From Limonium bicolor (Eukaryota > Streptophyta > Magnoliopsida > Caryophyllales > Plumbaginaceae), in contig CM041778.1 of NCBI GenBank assembly GCA_023374045.1, positions 291,811,533 to 291,875,532 on the forward strand: a DNA stretch of 64,000 nt, read 5' to 3'. Below the pieces are notes generated by a model. It saw nothing but the letters and a program-made list of their open reading frames with translations. It had not been told where the DNA came from and did not search any database. The position numbers and the translations under genes are program-made. Every line of letters starts with the position of its first letter. The stretch's first letter is position 1. Positions 35,270-46,731 of this stretch are shown in pieces.

Positions 35270-36536
35270 TCAATCCTTAGCACGTCTGCTATCCAACTTC
35301 TCTCTAATGTCAAGCATTTTAGAGCAATACCTTGAGACAGAACCTCAACTTGCTCAACAAATGACTTATTGTCATGCTCACCTATATGACGGACCATCTG
35401 TTTCCACCTCTTTCTACACAATTCCCCTGTCCTATGTTCCATCAAAGTATCCCAATCCACTTCCTCTTCACAACTAGCATCAAGGTTGTATAGAGCAATC
35501 AACATCCGATAATCATCAGTGTCTGCCCACATACCATCCACAACCATCCGTGAGGACAAGCTATAGTACCATTGGCCGCAACACCGAAACTGGTATCTAG
35601 TGCCAAGCTTATCACTGATAGCATCCCAGCTAATGTTATCCCTCAGCATCCCACGCTTAAACAGCTTAGTCGTCTCTACATGCCTTGGCTTCAAGATCAG
35701 CATGGACTAGATCAAACAAAGCTTGGTATTCATCCTGAGACCAATGTCCTTTCTTGAAGTTGGGAGACTTTGTTCTCCGATATGTATCACACACTTGGAT
35801 CCTATACCTTCCTAGTTTTTTGGCCATGAATGACCAGTCTGCCCCAATCTTTTCATGCATTTCTTTTATATAATTGATTTCCTCCTTGGTCCAACCACGA
35901 CTACTACTTTTGAAGATATTATGAGCCCGCTCTCTTATGCTCCTTCGAGGCCTGTAAGGGAGAGTCTTGGCGATGTCTTTCCAGCAATTTCTCAAGTTAC
36001 GGTGCTTACGGGAGTTCATTACCATGTCAACACCCTCTTCTCCAAGCTGATGCTCATCCACATAATCCAATACAGCTTTCTTAACCATTTCATCTTCTTC
36101 TTTGGTAAATCGTATGCCTCGTACTACGTCTACCTCATTAGCATCATTTCTGTTCTTTTTCAACTTGCTGCTTGTTGACTCGTTGTTGACATACATGCTT
36201 CTTTGAATCTCATCACCATCCTCAAAGCCTAGTTTCAAATCATCATTCTCTCCCACAGTAGTAGCCTCTCCAATTTGTATCTCGTCACATTACCCACATT
36301 CACATGTTTAGGTTTTTCCATGTTCTCCTTGTGTTGCCCGTCCTCCAATGTGTTTCTTCTTTTTTTTAAATCACCATCACTCTCATACTCTTTCAAATTT
36401 CTCTTCCGTTTCTTCACCCTATTGCTGCAATCACGCCCACCTACATCCATTTTACAACCTCGTTCTGTTGATTCTTAACAGAGATACTCTGATCTTCCTT
36501 CATAAAAATATTATCTATCTCTCCGTTTCCTTTCAT
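35270..36536 (-). pseudogene. Myb-repeat REB1/TTF1-like gene, copy 2, frameshifted
   Basis: This is the counterpart of the gene at 16896-18169 with the same Myb repeats. Reading from the Met at 36536, the N-terminal frame (MKGNGE...LKKRRNTLEDGQHKEN) is continuous where copy 1 is shifted. It then breaks after HVNVGN because one base is missing near 36290 (copy 1 GTGGACGAG, copy 2 GTGACGAG). A two-base loss near 35680 splits the third Myb repeat. A one-base loss near 35330 replaces the C-terminus after VEVLSQ. Three frame lesions make it a likely pseudogene. Confidence 0.85.
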
Positions 36537-37140
36537 TAGTCTGGCACTAGCAATGAAAGCAGCAGGTTCCATAATCAACGCTCTAACATCACCATGAGAA
36601 GCAAAAGAAAACGCAATGTCAAAACAATAAAAAGCAGCAATCACAATTTACAAATCATAACAGTACCGCATGAACAAGACATCGACAGCAAAAAAATGAA
36701 AAAGAGTTCCAGAGAACTATGGAGCAACACTTTCGTAGAATATAGCAGCAGTTGAGTGGCATCAATTGTCCGGTTTTTATCTCTTTTCTTCGTAAATCTA
36801 TTGATGCGGTTCTTTATATAACAGATACGGACGTTACAAGAGAAAAAATGTTTCCAGAAGAAGATTATTTGCAATCCAGAAATATATGTATGTCTCGCTA
36901 TCGCTGAATGAACGAAATAAATTAGAGTAGTCAGTTTGACAGAACCGAAGAAATTCGGATATAATCTATAGCTTAATGTAAATTCCGATGCTTGCACCCT
37001 AGCGGCGGATGGTTTCACGGTTAACTTTACCTCGTCGAAAACAGGAACGGAACACCGCCGGCGGGTGTGGAGCGTTGAATCCGGGCTGAGATAGGGCACG
37101 ATCGAAGTTGGCCCCAAATTAGATCAAAATTTCGAAGCTG
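36537..37140 (-). promoter_or_regulatory. 5' flank of Myb-factor copy 2
   Basis: Same composition as the copy 1 flank. The block at 36980-37117 is nearly identical to 18600-18745 and opens the same MGPTSIVPYLSPDSTLH frame on the minus strand. No reliable core promoter was found. Confidence 0.4.
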
Positions 37141-37149
37141 GTGCTGCCC

Positions 37150-38000
37150 ACTTTTGTCTTTTTTTTTACATTTTAAAAATGTTTAGTTTATTAGATATTT
37201 TCAAATAATATAAACTTTGCTATTTGTCATAATTTGAGTTCTTCAAAATAAAACTCAATATTAATATATTTTGATAAATTTAAAATTTTATATTTTTTGT
37301 ATGTACACTGAACATGTGAATCTTAAGTTTTAAAAAATGAATCAAAACTTGTTAAAAAGTGAATCAAAGGTTGTTAAAAGTGAATTAGCGGTCGTTAGAC
37401 CCTAAGCCCTGCACGACAAACCCCAAATATGTCTTCGACGTTTTTAGTGGTTTTTAGGATGTTGGGGGTGGGGTCTTTTGTCATTAGTTATACACTTTAT
37501 ATTGTTGTTACTAACTCGACTGATTTTTAGGGTTTATGATTTAGGACCTACAGACCTAAAAAGCTTTCCAATGGTGGTTTTTAGGGTGTTTGGGGTAAGG
37601 TAATCCTTTTGGCATTAATTCTACACTTTATAATGTCGTTACTAGTCGACAGGTTTTTTAGGGTTTGGGCTTTGAATTAGACCCTAAATCCTGCATTACA
37701 AACCATTAAAATGCTTTGGACTTTTTTAGCTTTACTATGGTGAGTTTTTAGGTGTTTTTGTGGGGTAGGGTAATCTTTTTGGCATTAGTTGTACACTTTA
37801 TTATTAAAGAAGATTCATTTTGTTAATGAATAAGATTCAATTTAAAAATATGTAATATATACTCATTCTAAAAATAAAATTTTTAAGTTTACCAAAGTAT
37901 ATCCATGATACATCTTGTTTTGAGGAGCACCGAATTATGATGAACAATGATATTTTTTTTATTTTTGCACTTATATTTTGTAAGTTATACCATTTTGAAA
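37150..38000. repeat. Fold-back repeat with internal tandem units (copy in duplication 2)
   Basis: The counterpart of 18790-19700, with inverted arms near 37230-37320 and 37850-37960. Internal units begin near 37397 (TTAGACCCTAAGCCCTGCAC), 37540 and 37677, and here are more eroded (one unit is shortened). Confidence 0.6.
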
Positions 38001-38303
38001 AAATATTGTTTCTCTCTCTCTTATGCCCACATTCACACAGGGAGCAGGAGAAGGACACGGGGAAAGATATTTTTTTACTTATTATTTTTTTATTCATCCA
38101 ATAGATTTTTGACATGTGTCCTCCAACCACAATGTAACCTAGCGCAAACCAGGAACTCGTGCGGCAATTAAAGTGGAAAAAACTCATAAAAAATTTTATT
38201 TGCCAAATAAAATCATCTGTAAAAGTTTCCAAAACTACCGGTAAATTCATTTCTTGAATGAAATTCTATTAATTTCAGAAGTCAAATCCTCTATTAATTT
38301 ACA

Positions 38304-38835
38304 CGGATGGTAGACAGTGCGGGAACGCCGCTGATAATATTGTGCGGCTGTATATGTGGGTCCAGTCAGCTGCTTATGTGGCATTATAAATGGGGCAATA
38401 TTGTATAACTTTAAATTGTCATAACTTTTAAAATATAAGTCCAAAATTAAAAAAGTTCGCACAATTGTTCATCTAAATTCAAGCTCTTTAAAACAAGATT
38501 AGTCATGGATATGTTTTGACAAATTTAAAAATTTATGTTAGTTATATGTACATATCAACATATATCAAAGACACTTATGATTCACTACGTATACGATCTG
38601 GCGTGACTGTCGATATGCCCTCCTCGCTCCCCTCTCTCCCCCCACCCTCTCCCCTCCCATCCAGTCCTCAACTCCGTAAGCCTCCACCACCATGCCGCCA
38701 CCCGCTAGACTACCCAAACTTTCACCAAACCGCCGCAGACACAACAGTCAACTCACACAAAATACCTGAAAGCCAAGAAACCGCCGTCTCCTGTTTCTCC
38801 CTCCAGTCGTCTCAACAAATCTGTCCCGTCCCTAG
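38304..38835. other. Stretch with an inverted copy of the fold-back arm
   Basis: About 38395-38565 matches, in inverse orientation, the arm seen at 8975-9110 and 19520-19640 (TTCAAGCTCTTTAAAACAAGAT..CATGGATATGTTTTGACAAA). The C-rich 131-codon frame at 38516-38911 has no recognisable protein features. Confidence 0.45.
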
Positions 38836-39492
38836 CCATGGGGAGAGAGAGCAGTTATGCGTGGAACCAGTAGGTACAAAGGTCACGGTCGTTCATACCG
38901 GGGGACTGTAGCATGTTCCAACAACACCCGTAATGGAAAGGATAGAAGTTGTAAGCGTAAGTATGGTTGAGGTTCTCGCAGCTCCCGTGGTTCTCGCAAT
39001 TACAATGCAAGGTATGACCGACCGTCAGCTTCTGATAGATCCCTGAGAGGTGGTTCCAATTCCAAAGGTAACACGACTACAACTATTTTCATTGATAATA
39101 TACATAGAGGAGTGTCGGAATACCAGTTGGGCAGATTAGTTCGAAGATTTGCTCGATGAAGTGGGCTCTATATTAGCCAAAAATGGAGAGCGTGGAACCG
39201 AAACGCATGTGCCTTTGTAGATGTTTATCACGTTGATGATGCCAAAAGAGTTATTGAGGGCATAAAAGGCTGGATATCAATGGAAGTAGTATTTGGGCAA
39301 GAATGGAATTTCAAGGTCATAAAGCCAATGAGAGGAGAGATGCTTCTGCTAGTAGACCTCCCAAGCCTGAAAAATCGTCTACCAAGGTCCAGAAGGTATA
39401 TAGCAACGCTAAATCCAGGATTTCTATTAAGGTCAAAGCCGATGAAGGGATGAAGGCATGCCTCTCCAAATGTGCGGTTATCAGTCTCCAAG
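38836..39492 (+). pseudogene. RRM (RNA-recognition motif) gene fragment cut by LTR A
   Basis: Frames from 38836 to 39492 give an Arg/Ser/Gly-rich stretch (SRSSRGSRNYNARYDRPSA), then an RRM-like order. A first strand TTTIFIDNIHRGVSEYQLGR (RNP2-like), a glycine-poor middle, AFVDVYHVDDAKRVIEGIKG (RNP1-like and helix 2), and a final WNFKVIKP strand follow. Stops and frame changes interrupt it near 38969 and 39158. The next bases are the TGAAATACCCC of an LTR, so the 3' part of the gene is absent. Such RRM plus RS/RG proteins act in pre-mRNA splicing; this piece is probably a dead fragment. Confidence 0.55.
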
Positions 39493-42400
39493 TGAAATAC
39501 CCCTAACCATTAAATAATAAAATAATGAGAAATAAATATTAATTTGGGGGATTATGAAACCCTAAGACATTAAACAAAGATAATAATAGTGATAAAGGAT
39601 ATTTAATAGGATTCAAACCCTAGAAGGGAATTGAAGGCCATCGAAGCCAAAAACGCCTTAAGGTTAAAACCGTGCCCTAAGCCGGACCTTAAGCTAACCA
39701 TGATATATAAACTATAAAACTCATACCAAGTCAATTAAGGATCATTATATGACCCTTAAAACATAGGACCTCATATAGAACTCAGTAAAAATGCGAAAGG
39801 CCAGGAGAGTCGACGCACCTCCCTTAAGGCCCGAAAAGCCCCGGAAACACCCGGAAATGCTTTATAAGATGAAGTAAATCATTACACTTCATTCCAAATG
39901 CACCATAACACTTTATTAAACATATAAGATGAATTTATCATGCCAAATTATAATTAAACGCAAAGTGCTTGGAGGAACCGTTGTGGGCCCCATAAACCCT
40001 GAAAACGCCCGGGAATGCCTCGGAGAGGTGCCGAGGTGGCACGAACTCCTATATAATTCATTCTTAGAGTTCCTACCATAATTATTCATCATTATAAAGA
40101 GAATTATTGAGCTAGTTTTGCAAAAATACATAAAGTGCTCGGGAGAAATTCTTAGAGCACCGTTACACCCGACCGCGGAAACGACCCGAACCGGGAATGA
40201 GTTACGGGCCTAGATAACCCAATGTAATCCAATGTAACACCTTAGAATGTTTATATTGACCATAAAATAAGGCAAGGAACACTTAGAACTGGTTGGAACA
40301 AATTAATTTTCATCTTGGACAAAAAATGCCCCAGAGCACAAAATAGTGTCTCGGAAACGCGTTTTACACTCTTACCTCATAGTTTTTCATGAGCCACGAA
40401 TTTATGTCATCAAATGGACATGTGTTGAGTATATTAATAAACAAAGACAAGGTGGGAACACCTCATCCAAGGCTTCCGATTTCATTCATTAAAATGTCTC
40501 ATTTTTTAACAATTTACCTAACTTAACACACTCATTAGTCATTATTGTCCACTTTCCTTGTTCCCTTGAGTGATGCCTCCCATAACACCCCATGATACCT
40601 GAGTGCAGCATTATTGTTCCACTCAAATTCCACTAGGAGCAAGTGCTCCACTAAGAATAAAATAAAACACCTTTTTTTACGAGGGATTACCTTTACATTA
40701 AAATATTCAGCCCACTACCAGCTGCCTTGTTTGATTGCTGCCACCTCCCCCCTAATAGATCACTCAACCTGAATTATTTTCCCACTCAAATGCCATTATC
40801 CTAATGCCCCACCTAATAAATAAGAAATTAACAACTTTCCCATTTTTAATACATAATGAGCCATCTTCACTCATTTCCTTCCAAGGATGCCGAGCTCCAG
40901 CCTTCTCCCTCCCTTTATTCACGTCATTGAAGGGATATTCAGAGGTAAGAACTCAATTGGTAAGAAAACCTCATTACTTAGTCAAATTAGTCTTGTTTTA
41001 TCTCATTTTCCAAGGTAATTCACAAGTTAATTACCTTGGAGTTCAAATTTAACTTCTCCATGACTTAGGTTCGAAATCAAAAATCATTTGGTCTAGGAAG
41101 GTCGTGCCTAAGTCAAATATTTACCAAAGGTAACCTCTAAGAAGTTTAAGGTAAGGAAATTTCACAAAAACCATTTTTCTTTCCTAGTTTGTCATGGCCG
41201 AATTCCATTGATTTTTTCTCCATCAAATCCTTCATTTTCTCCAGGGTTTGACAAGGGAATCATCTACCCTCAAGGTGGCCGTGAGCATCAACATCTTTTA
41301 CCTAAGGTAATCTTGGTTTCTAAGGTTCTAAGAGCTATTATCAAGTTCTAACCTAAAGAACAATCCAAGAACTAACATGAAGTTCTTCTCCTAGGCAAGG
41401 CGAGATCATAACCATTCCCAACTCAATTTTGAGTGATCAATGTAATACAAAATCCTTAGCACATGTTTTGTGCATTAAACTTATGTAACTCTTTAGATCT
41501 TGATTAGATTTTTAAGACTTTGAATTTTGGTATCATATACCTCTTGTTAGGGCCGAATTCTTGAGTGGTCTAATCAAGCTTAAGCAACCAAGATCCAAGG
41601 AAAATCAAGAAGGTAGAGTACTAATCCTTGGGTAATTACCTAGATCTAGTATTTAAGTTAAGTTTTAACACTTCTAATAATTATTTACCTTGTTAACTAA
41701 TTAAAGCCGTGGGTAACAGGTTTTAAATACTTGGTTGGGTAACTAAAGTTAATAACAAAACTTAAAGGTGATTTTGGTAATTTTAAGTAAATTATTTGGT
41801 AGTTAATATTATGGCCTAAAATAAAAGAGTTCAATTGGTATATTATAAGTGTATAAATAATTGTAGAATTTATCTAAGTGATTTAGATATTTTTATGAGT
41901 ATTTTGGTATATTAGAAACCTTTAAAAGTTAAGGTTATAATATTAAAAGCTTAGGAATTAAAATCTACTGTCAAAAGGATAATTGATAATTTTGGGGTCC
42001 TTAAAATATTGGTGTAAAAATACTTACGAATTTAAATAAAGAGTTTTGGTGAAATTGGGGCTAAAAAAGGAATTATGGTGGTTTAAAAGTTATTTAGGGC
42101 TATAATTGGTAATTACCAAAAGTTTGGGGTAAAAAGTGTAAATAAGTTAAGTTTGGAGGATATGTTGGTAAATTAGTCTAAGGTGAAAGATTAAAATTAA
42201 TTTGGGGTGAAAACTAGAAGTTTAAAGGAGTTTGGGAGTAAATTGTAATTTCTGGAATGTTTAGGGGCAAAATCGTAATAATGGAAAAGTTTGGTCAAAG
42301 GAGAAAATATATGGTCAAAGTTAGGAGGAATTAATGAGTTGACCAAAAGTTAAGTAAGAATAAGATCAAAATATAAGTTATAAAGAAATTAGGGGTGAAA

Positions 42401-45103
42401 TGCATATTTAAGGGAAAATTACATCGCCCACCCATGACGTTTGGCGAAATTACACAGCCCACCCACGAGGTTTCAAAAATTACTTTGCCCACCCACGTGC
42501 TTTCCACAATTTTACATCCAACAACTTTTCTAATATTTGATCAACTTAAAAGATGGTTAAATGATATCCAAATTTGATGAAACTTTACATGGACGATATT
42601 AAAGTGTTATATTTTGGGTAAAACGTGAAATCCAACGTTTTTAAGCTTATATATGACTCGTGGGACCCGATGAACGTGTCTCATGTTTCATTGGGTCCCA
42701 CAAGTCATATATGACCTTAAAAAACTTTGGATTTGGCATTGAACAAAAATATAACACCTTAGCATCGTCCATGTAAAGTTTCATCAAATTTGGATATTAT
42801 TTAACCATCTTTTAAGTTGATCAAATATTAGAAAAGTTGCTGGATGTAAAATTGTGGAAACCATATGGGTGGGCAAAGTAATTTTTGAAACCTCGTGGGT
42901 GGGCTGTGTAATTTCGCCAAACGTCATGGGTGGGCGATGTAATTTTCCCCATATTTAATTACATGGAGGGGTAAAGCGGTAATTTTACAAAGTAGGATGG
43001 AAATAAAGGAGAGAGTAAGTTATAACTGTGGAGTAATTGTTGTGGAATTTATTTGGGATTTAATAAGGATTATTAGGTGATAAATAAGGAGTATAATAAT
43101 TAAGGATAAAGATATTAATTATATTATAAAACAATCACATAAATAATGAGATTAAATTAGAAATTAGGAAGTATAATATATGTCTAGAAAACTTATGTTA
43201 TAAGGAACACTATAATGTTTAAAACATATGGTGTAACATTAAGACAAGTCCTTAGTAGAAGATTTGTGAATAAATAACAAAGGGGAGTTATTATATAAAT
43301 GATTTTATAATTCATGTGAGGAGTTATGGAAACAGGAATTATAATACAAGGTTGGAAACCTTGCAAAGCTAAAAGAAATAATATAATGTGTTTATAACAT
43401 TACATGTAACAATATATACAACTAAGATTATAATCTTAGAAAATAATACATAAGCACTGTTACGTTGTTGGATAATATATCTCTCGCATAAAATGATAAG
43501 TATATCATTGCTATAAGTTGGAATTATAATTCACTCTGGATGTATTAATATATAGAATAAGTGAAAACAATTATGAGTATATAATTAATGAGATGGAGAT
43601 ATACTATAAGGTGGAAATTCATTATCACGTGTAGTTGCTACATAAAATAACGAACTGATAACTACCTCGAACCACTGTTCAATAACTGGGAGAAATTAAG
43701 AAACATACGGGGTTAACATACCACGGGTATTAGTTTTGTATCAATTATAATGTAATAGTTAGCGCTAGTCGTATTAACGTTACCCGGTATTTGCATGTAC
43801 GTATAACAGCATTAGGGGGGAAACTACTGAGTGTGAACTGTCACACTAGCAACTGTCACGGTGAACGGTATGTTAATTGTGTGGTCTGAATGTCCTAAGG
43901 ATTTTCCTGAGGTCCAGACATTATGTGTTTAATTGTTAAGAGTGATATCTGTGATTTATACATATGATCACGTAAACTGTGTTGCTCGACACTACTGCGT
44001 TATATTTTACGCGAACAACTTGTGATTGAAAGTCTATACATCTAAACCTGAGCAAGACTAGATGACCTCTAGGTGTACGAGAACCTAACCGACGGTCAAT
44101 TTTCATAGTCTTAAACTTAAGGATTGGGTCTTGTGTCATTGATTAAAGGACTATGTTATATAAAGATTTGGAGAGGGAATCCAGCTAGTTTTGACTACCT
44201 GGTTGCGCAGCGTGATCACTACGAGGGACTACTATCAAGAGTCACTCAAGGAAATCCATACATCCACACTCGATGATGGCAGAGGGCACTGCTGTTGGTG
44301 CAGTCTTCGGCCGAATTGGACGCCTTCAAGGCAAATAAGAAGACCAGGACCAAAGGGTCAGCTGGTGAATGGTTCCATTTATTTGGGACCCAGGGGACTA
44401 CTATCCAATATCAAACTATTAAGGTTTATCCTAACATGACGCCCGAGGTGGAAATTAATTGGAAGGATTAAGTGGTTGGTTAAAAGGATAAGGGTCATAA
44501 GGCCAAGTAACAAGAACGGTTAATTAATACATGTATCTTGTTTGGTATTGGTTATTTGTTTTGTGATGATAATGTTGGATGAACTGCTGTGTGTTTATTT
44601 AAACATTTACAGTTGTTACTATTATTGTAAACCGGTACAACATGTAATGAATCTAATATAAAGATGGCTAACCGACTTAAGGAATCCAAATGATTTAAGA
44701 TCCATTAAGCATACCAGCGTAGCTTGCCGAGCCCTTTATTGGGCCATACATTACAGGTTACTGAACGGAGTCATGAAGCCGGAGTGCGGGACACGGGGTA
44801 GTTAATGTATTTTCAATAAAGCATCCTTAGTACTATGATGTACTGTGTTATGGAGTTTTTGATGTATTGGGTTTAGTTGCTCACTTGTATGGTTTAGTTT
44901 TGGATTGTAGGTTTACTCAGTATCTGGTCGTCACAGCTGTTGAGAGTTGGAGTTGATTGATGGAATAAGGTTGCCTTGTTACTCATATGGGTGAGTGACG
45001 ACGTGTAGCACCAAAGGATAGTTAGTTTCATCTTCCACGGTTAATTATGTTTTGTTTATGCTACGACTTGCGATATTATGAGATTAGGAGTAGGGGTGTT
45101 ACA
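39493..45103 (+). mobile_element. Element A 5' LTR (5.6 kb)
   Basis: It starts TGAAATACCCC and ends GGGGTGTTACA, followed after five bases by a tRNA-Met primer-binding site. Its length (5.6 kb, 5.07 kb without the nested insert) is far above the 0.3-3 kb common for plant Ty3/gypsy LTRs. It contains a leader with repeated GGTAAG-like sites (about 40945-41310), a long AT-rich middle, and the GAGCCCTTTATTGGGCC hairpin near 44730 that recurs in the other long LTRs. A fold-back transposon is inserted at 42412. No open frame inside looks coding. Confidence 0.85.
42403..42958. mobile_element. Fold-back Mutator-type element with 9-bp target duplication
   Basis: The element proper is 42412-42949 (538 bp), starting GGGAAAATTACATCGCCCAC and ending in the inverse (GTGGGCGATGTAATTTTCCC). 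It is flanked by identical CATATTTAA at 42403-42411 and 42950-42958. The two halves are complementary almost to the centre (near 42670), so the transcript would fold into one long hairpin with arms of roughly 250 bp. A 9-bp target duplication is the hallmark of the Mutator superfamily. It encodes no protein. Confidence 0.9.
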
Positions 45104-45108
45104 AAAAG

Positions 45109-45120
45109 TGGTATCAGAGC
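45109..45120 (+). other. Primer-binding site of element A
   Basis: TGGTATCAGAGC is identical to the usual initiator tRNA-Met complement, five bases after the LTR end. Confidence 0.92.
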
Positions 45121-45322
45121 GGTCAACTCTGATGACGAGATACTGAGTCAAGAATAGTGAGCATAGGAATTTTGGGATATGGGAACGCCTGTAAGGATTC
45201 ATGACTTATAAAGGAGAATTTTAGGGATATCTTATTGCTAGTAAATAGTCTTTCTTGCACATTTATGACTGAGAATGTAAAAATGGTATAGATCGAATAG
45301 TAATGAAGATACCATCCTATAG

Positions 45323-46731
45323 ATGTCAAGGAGTGGTAGAGGACATGGAGGCAACAGTGGGCGTGGTGGCGAGACACCAACGGACATCCCAGAGATACCA
45401 GGCCTGGCAGAGGCCATGGCTGCCTTCGTCGAGCAGTTAGGGACTCAGTTCGCAGGAGCCATACCCCACCCACCACAACCCAGGGAAACTAATTGGCTAA
45501 AGAGCGTAGCAGACGCACGGGTACCAACCTATTCGGGGGAACCAAACCCCGCCTTGCTAGAGAAGTTCATCGTGGAGCATCAGAAGGCGTTTAAAGTTGT
45601 TTGAGTTCCTGAAAACCAGAGAGTTGACATCGCATCCTACAACCTGAAAGATGCTGCAGATATATGGTGGCGGTCGGTCGAGGACCACCATCGAGCCACA
45701 CCAGGTTTTACTGGACAACGTTCGTGCAAGTGCTGCGGGACAAGTATTACCCGAGCATCTAAAGCAGAGGAAAAGATAGGAATTTGAGACTCTGACTCAG
45801 GGGAATCAGACTGTAGAGGAGTACTATGCTAGGTTCATTAGTTTACTGGACTTCATACCAGGAGTTGACTACTCAAACACGGTGAGCATCCAAAAGTTCT
45901 GAGGAGGATTACAGTACCGTATCCAGGGCTTTATGGGAGCTATACGCTTGCCACCATACAGGAGTGCTACGACGCTGCGTCGGCGACTGAGCTGATGCTT
46001 CAGACCAGAGATGAGGCCCAAGGGAAAAGAGGAAGAATTCGAGGGCAAGGATGGGGGAGCGACTTCTAGCGGTCACGACAAGCGGGGAAAGTAAGAAACT
46101 TTTAATTGAGAATGAGTTGCCTATTTACTACTTATACTAAAAATTGGTCACTAACCCTAAAACCTTCAGCCGGAAATTTCTTTGACAAAAAGAAAGGGCG
46201 GAAGGACTACCAGGTCAGAAGGCGAAGGAGCAGGTCCCTCGTCTGACCAGCCCCGCTATTAATGCCCATCCGCTTAGGTCTGCACCACCCAAGGGTAAGG
46301 ATACCCACCTCTCACTTACCAAAATGTTTATTAGTTGTACCTTTACTAAACCATGTTGTGTAACAATAGACACTAAGCCACCCCAGCGCCATTACTTCTC
46401 CAAGCGTTGTGGAAACGACCACCCTAGCGTAGACTGCTCAGGCAAAAAGGTAGAATGCTGCTACTGCAAGAAGGAGGGCCACAGAGAATACGAGTGCTAC
46501 TCCAACCCCGGAAGCCGGGTGTACAAAGAACCCAGAGACACACCAAAGACCCCAGCTATCGAGGCAGGCGAACCACGAGGAGGCCAGGCACCACAGAACA
46601 ATACCAACATCAGATGTCCGACAGGAACCATCTTCAACTGCACATCAGAAAGGCAAGGAGGTCGTTCCAAGCCAAAAACCCTTACTCAGCGAGAGCTTCG
46701 GGCGCTGAGGCTAGCACTCAGCGCGCGATAC
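45323..46731 (+). pseudogene. Element A gag with CCHC zinc knuckle, degraded, with intron-like gaps
   Basis: The first frame (45323-45604) has the N-terminal gag of chromoviruses (MSRSGRGHGGNSGRGGE, then PTYSGEPNPALLEKFI). After a TGA, other frames continue with NLKDAADIWWRSVED and QTVEEYYARFISLLDF-type text. The nucleocapsid knuckle is in 46324-46749: CCYCKKEGHREYEC is a perfect C-x2-C-x4-H-x4-C, preceded by a second, damaged knuckle (RCGNDHPSVDC). Two short stretches that look like introns (GTAAGAAAC..CCTTCAG, about 46090-46169; GTAAGGATA..ACAATAG, about 46294-46369) separate coding-like blocks. Reading frames are too broken for translation. Confidence 0.8.

Larger units (their letters stand above)
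34966..38303. repeat. Direct segmental duplication, copy 2 (partner at 16616-20000)
   Basis: The order is the same as in copy 1: 3' flank, Myb-factor coding region, GC-rich 5' block, fold-back repeat, and the end near 38303. Differences are mostly single-base changes and short indels, more numerous in the non-coding right part. Confidence 0.9.

Noticed and set aside
37837..38250. 137-codon minus-strand ORF in duplication copy 2
   Set aside because: It lies in the AT-rich fold-back arm; the equivalent part of copy 1 has no such frame.
38516..38911. 131-codon proline-rich protein
   Set aside because: Pro-rich text comes from a C-rich tract only and the frame overlaps the RRM fragment in another frame; no family recognised.
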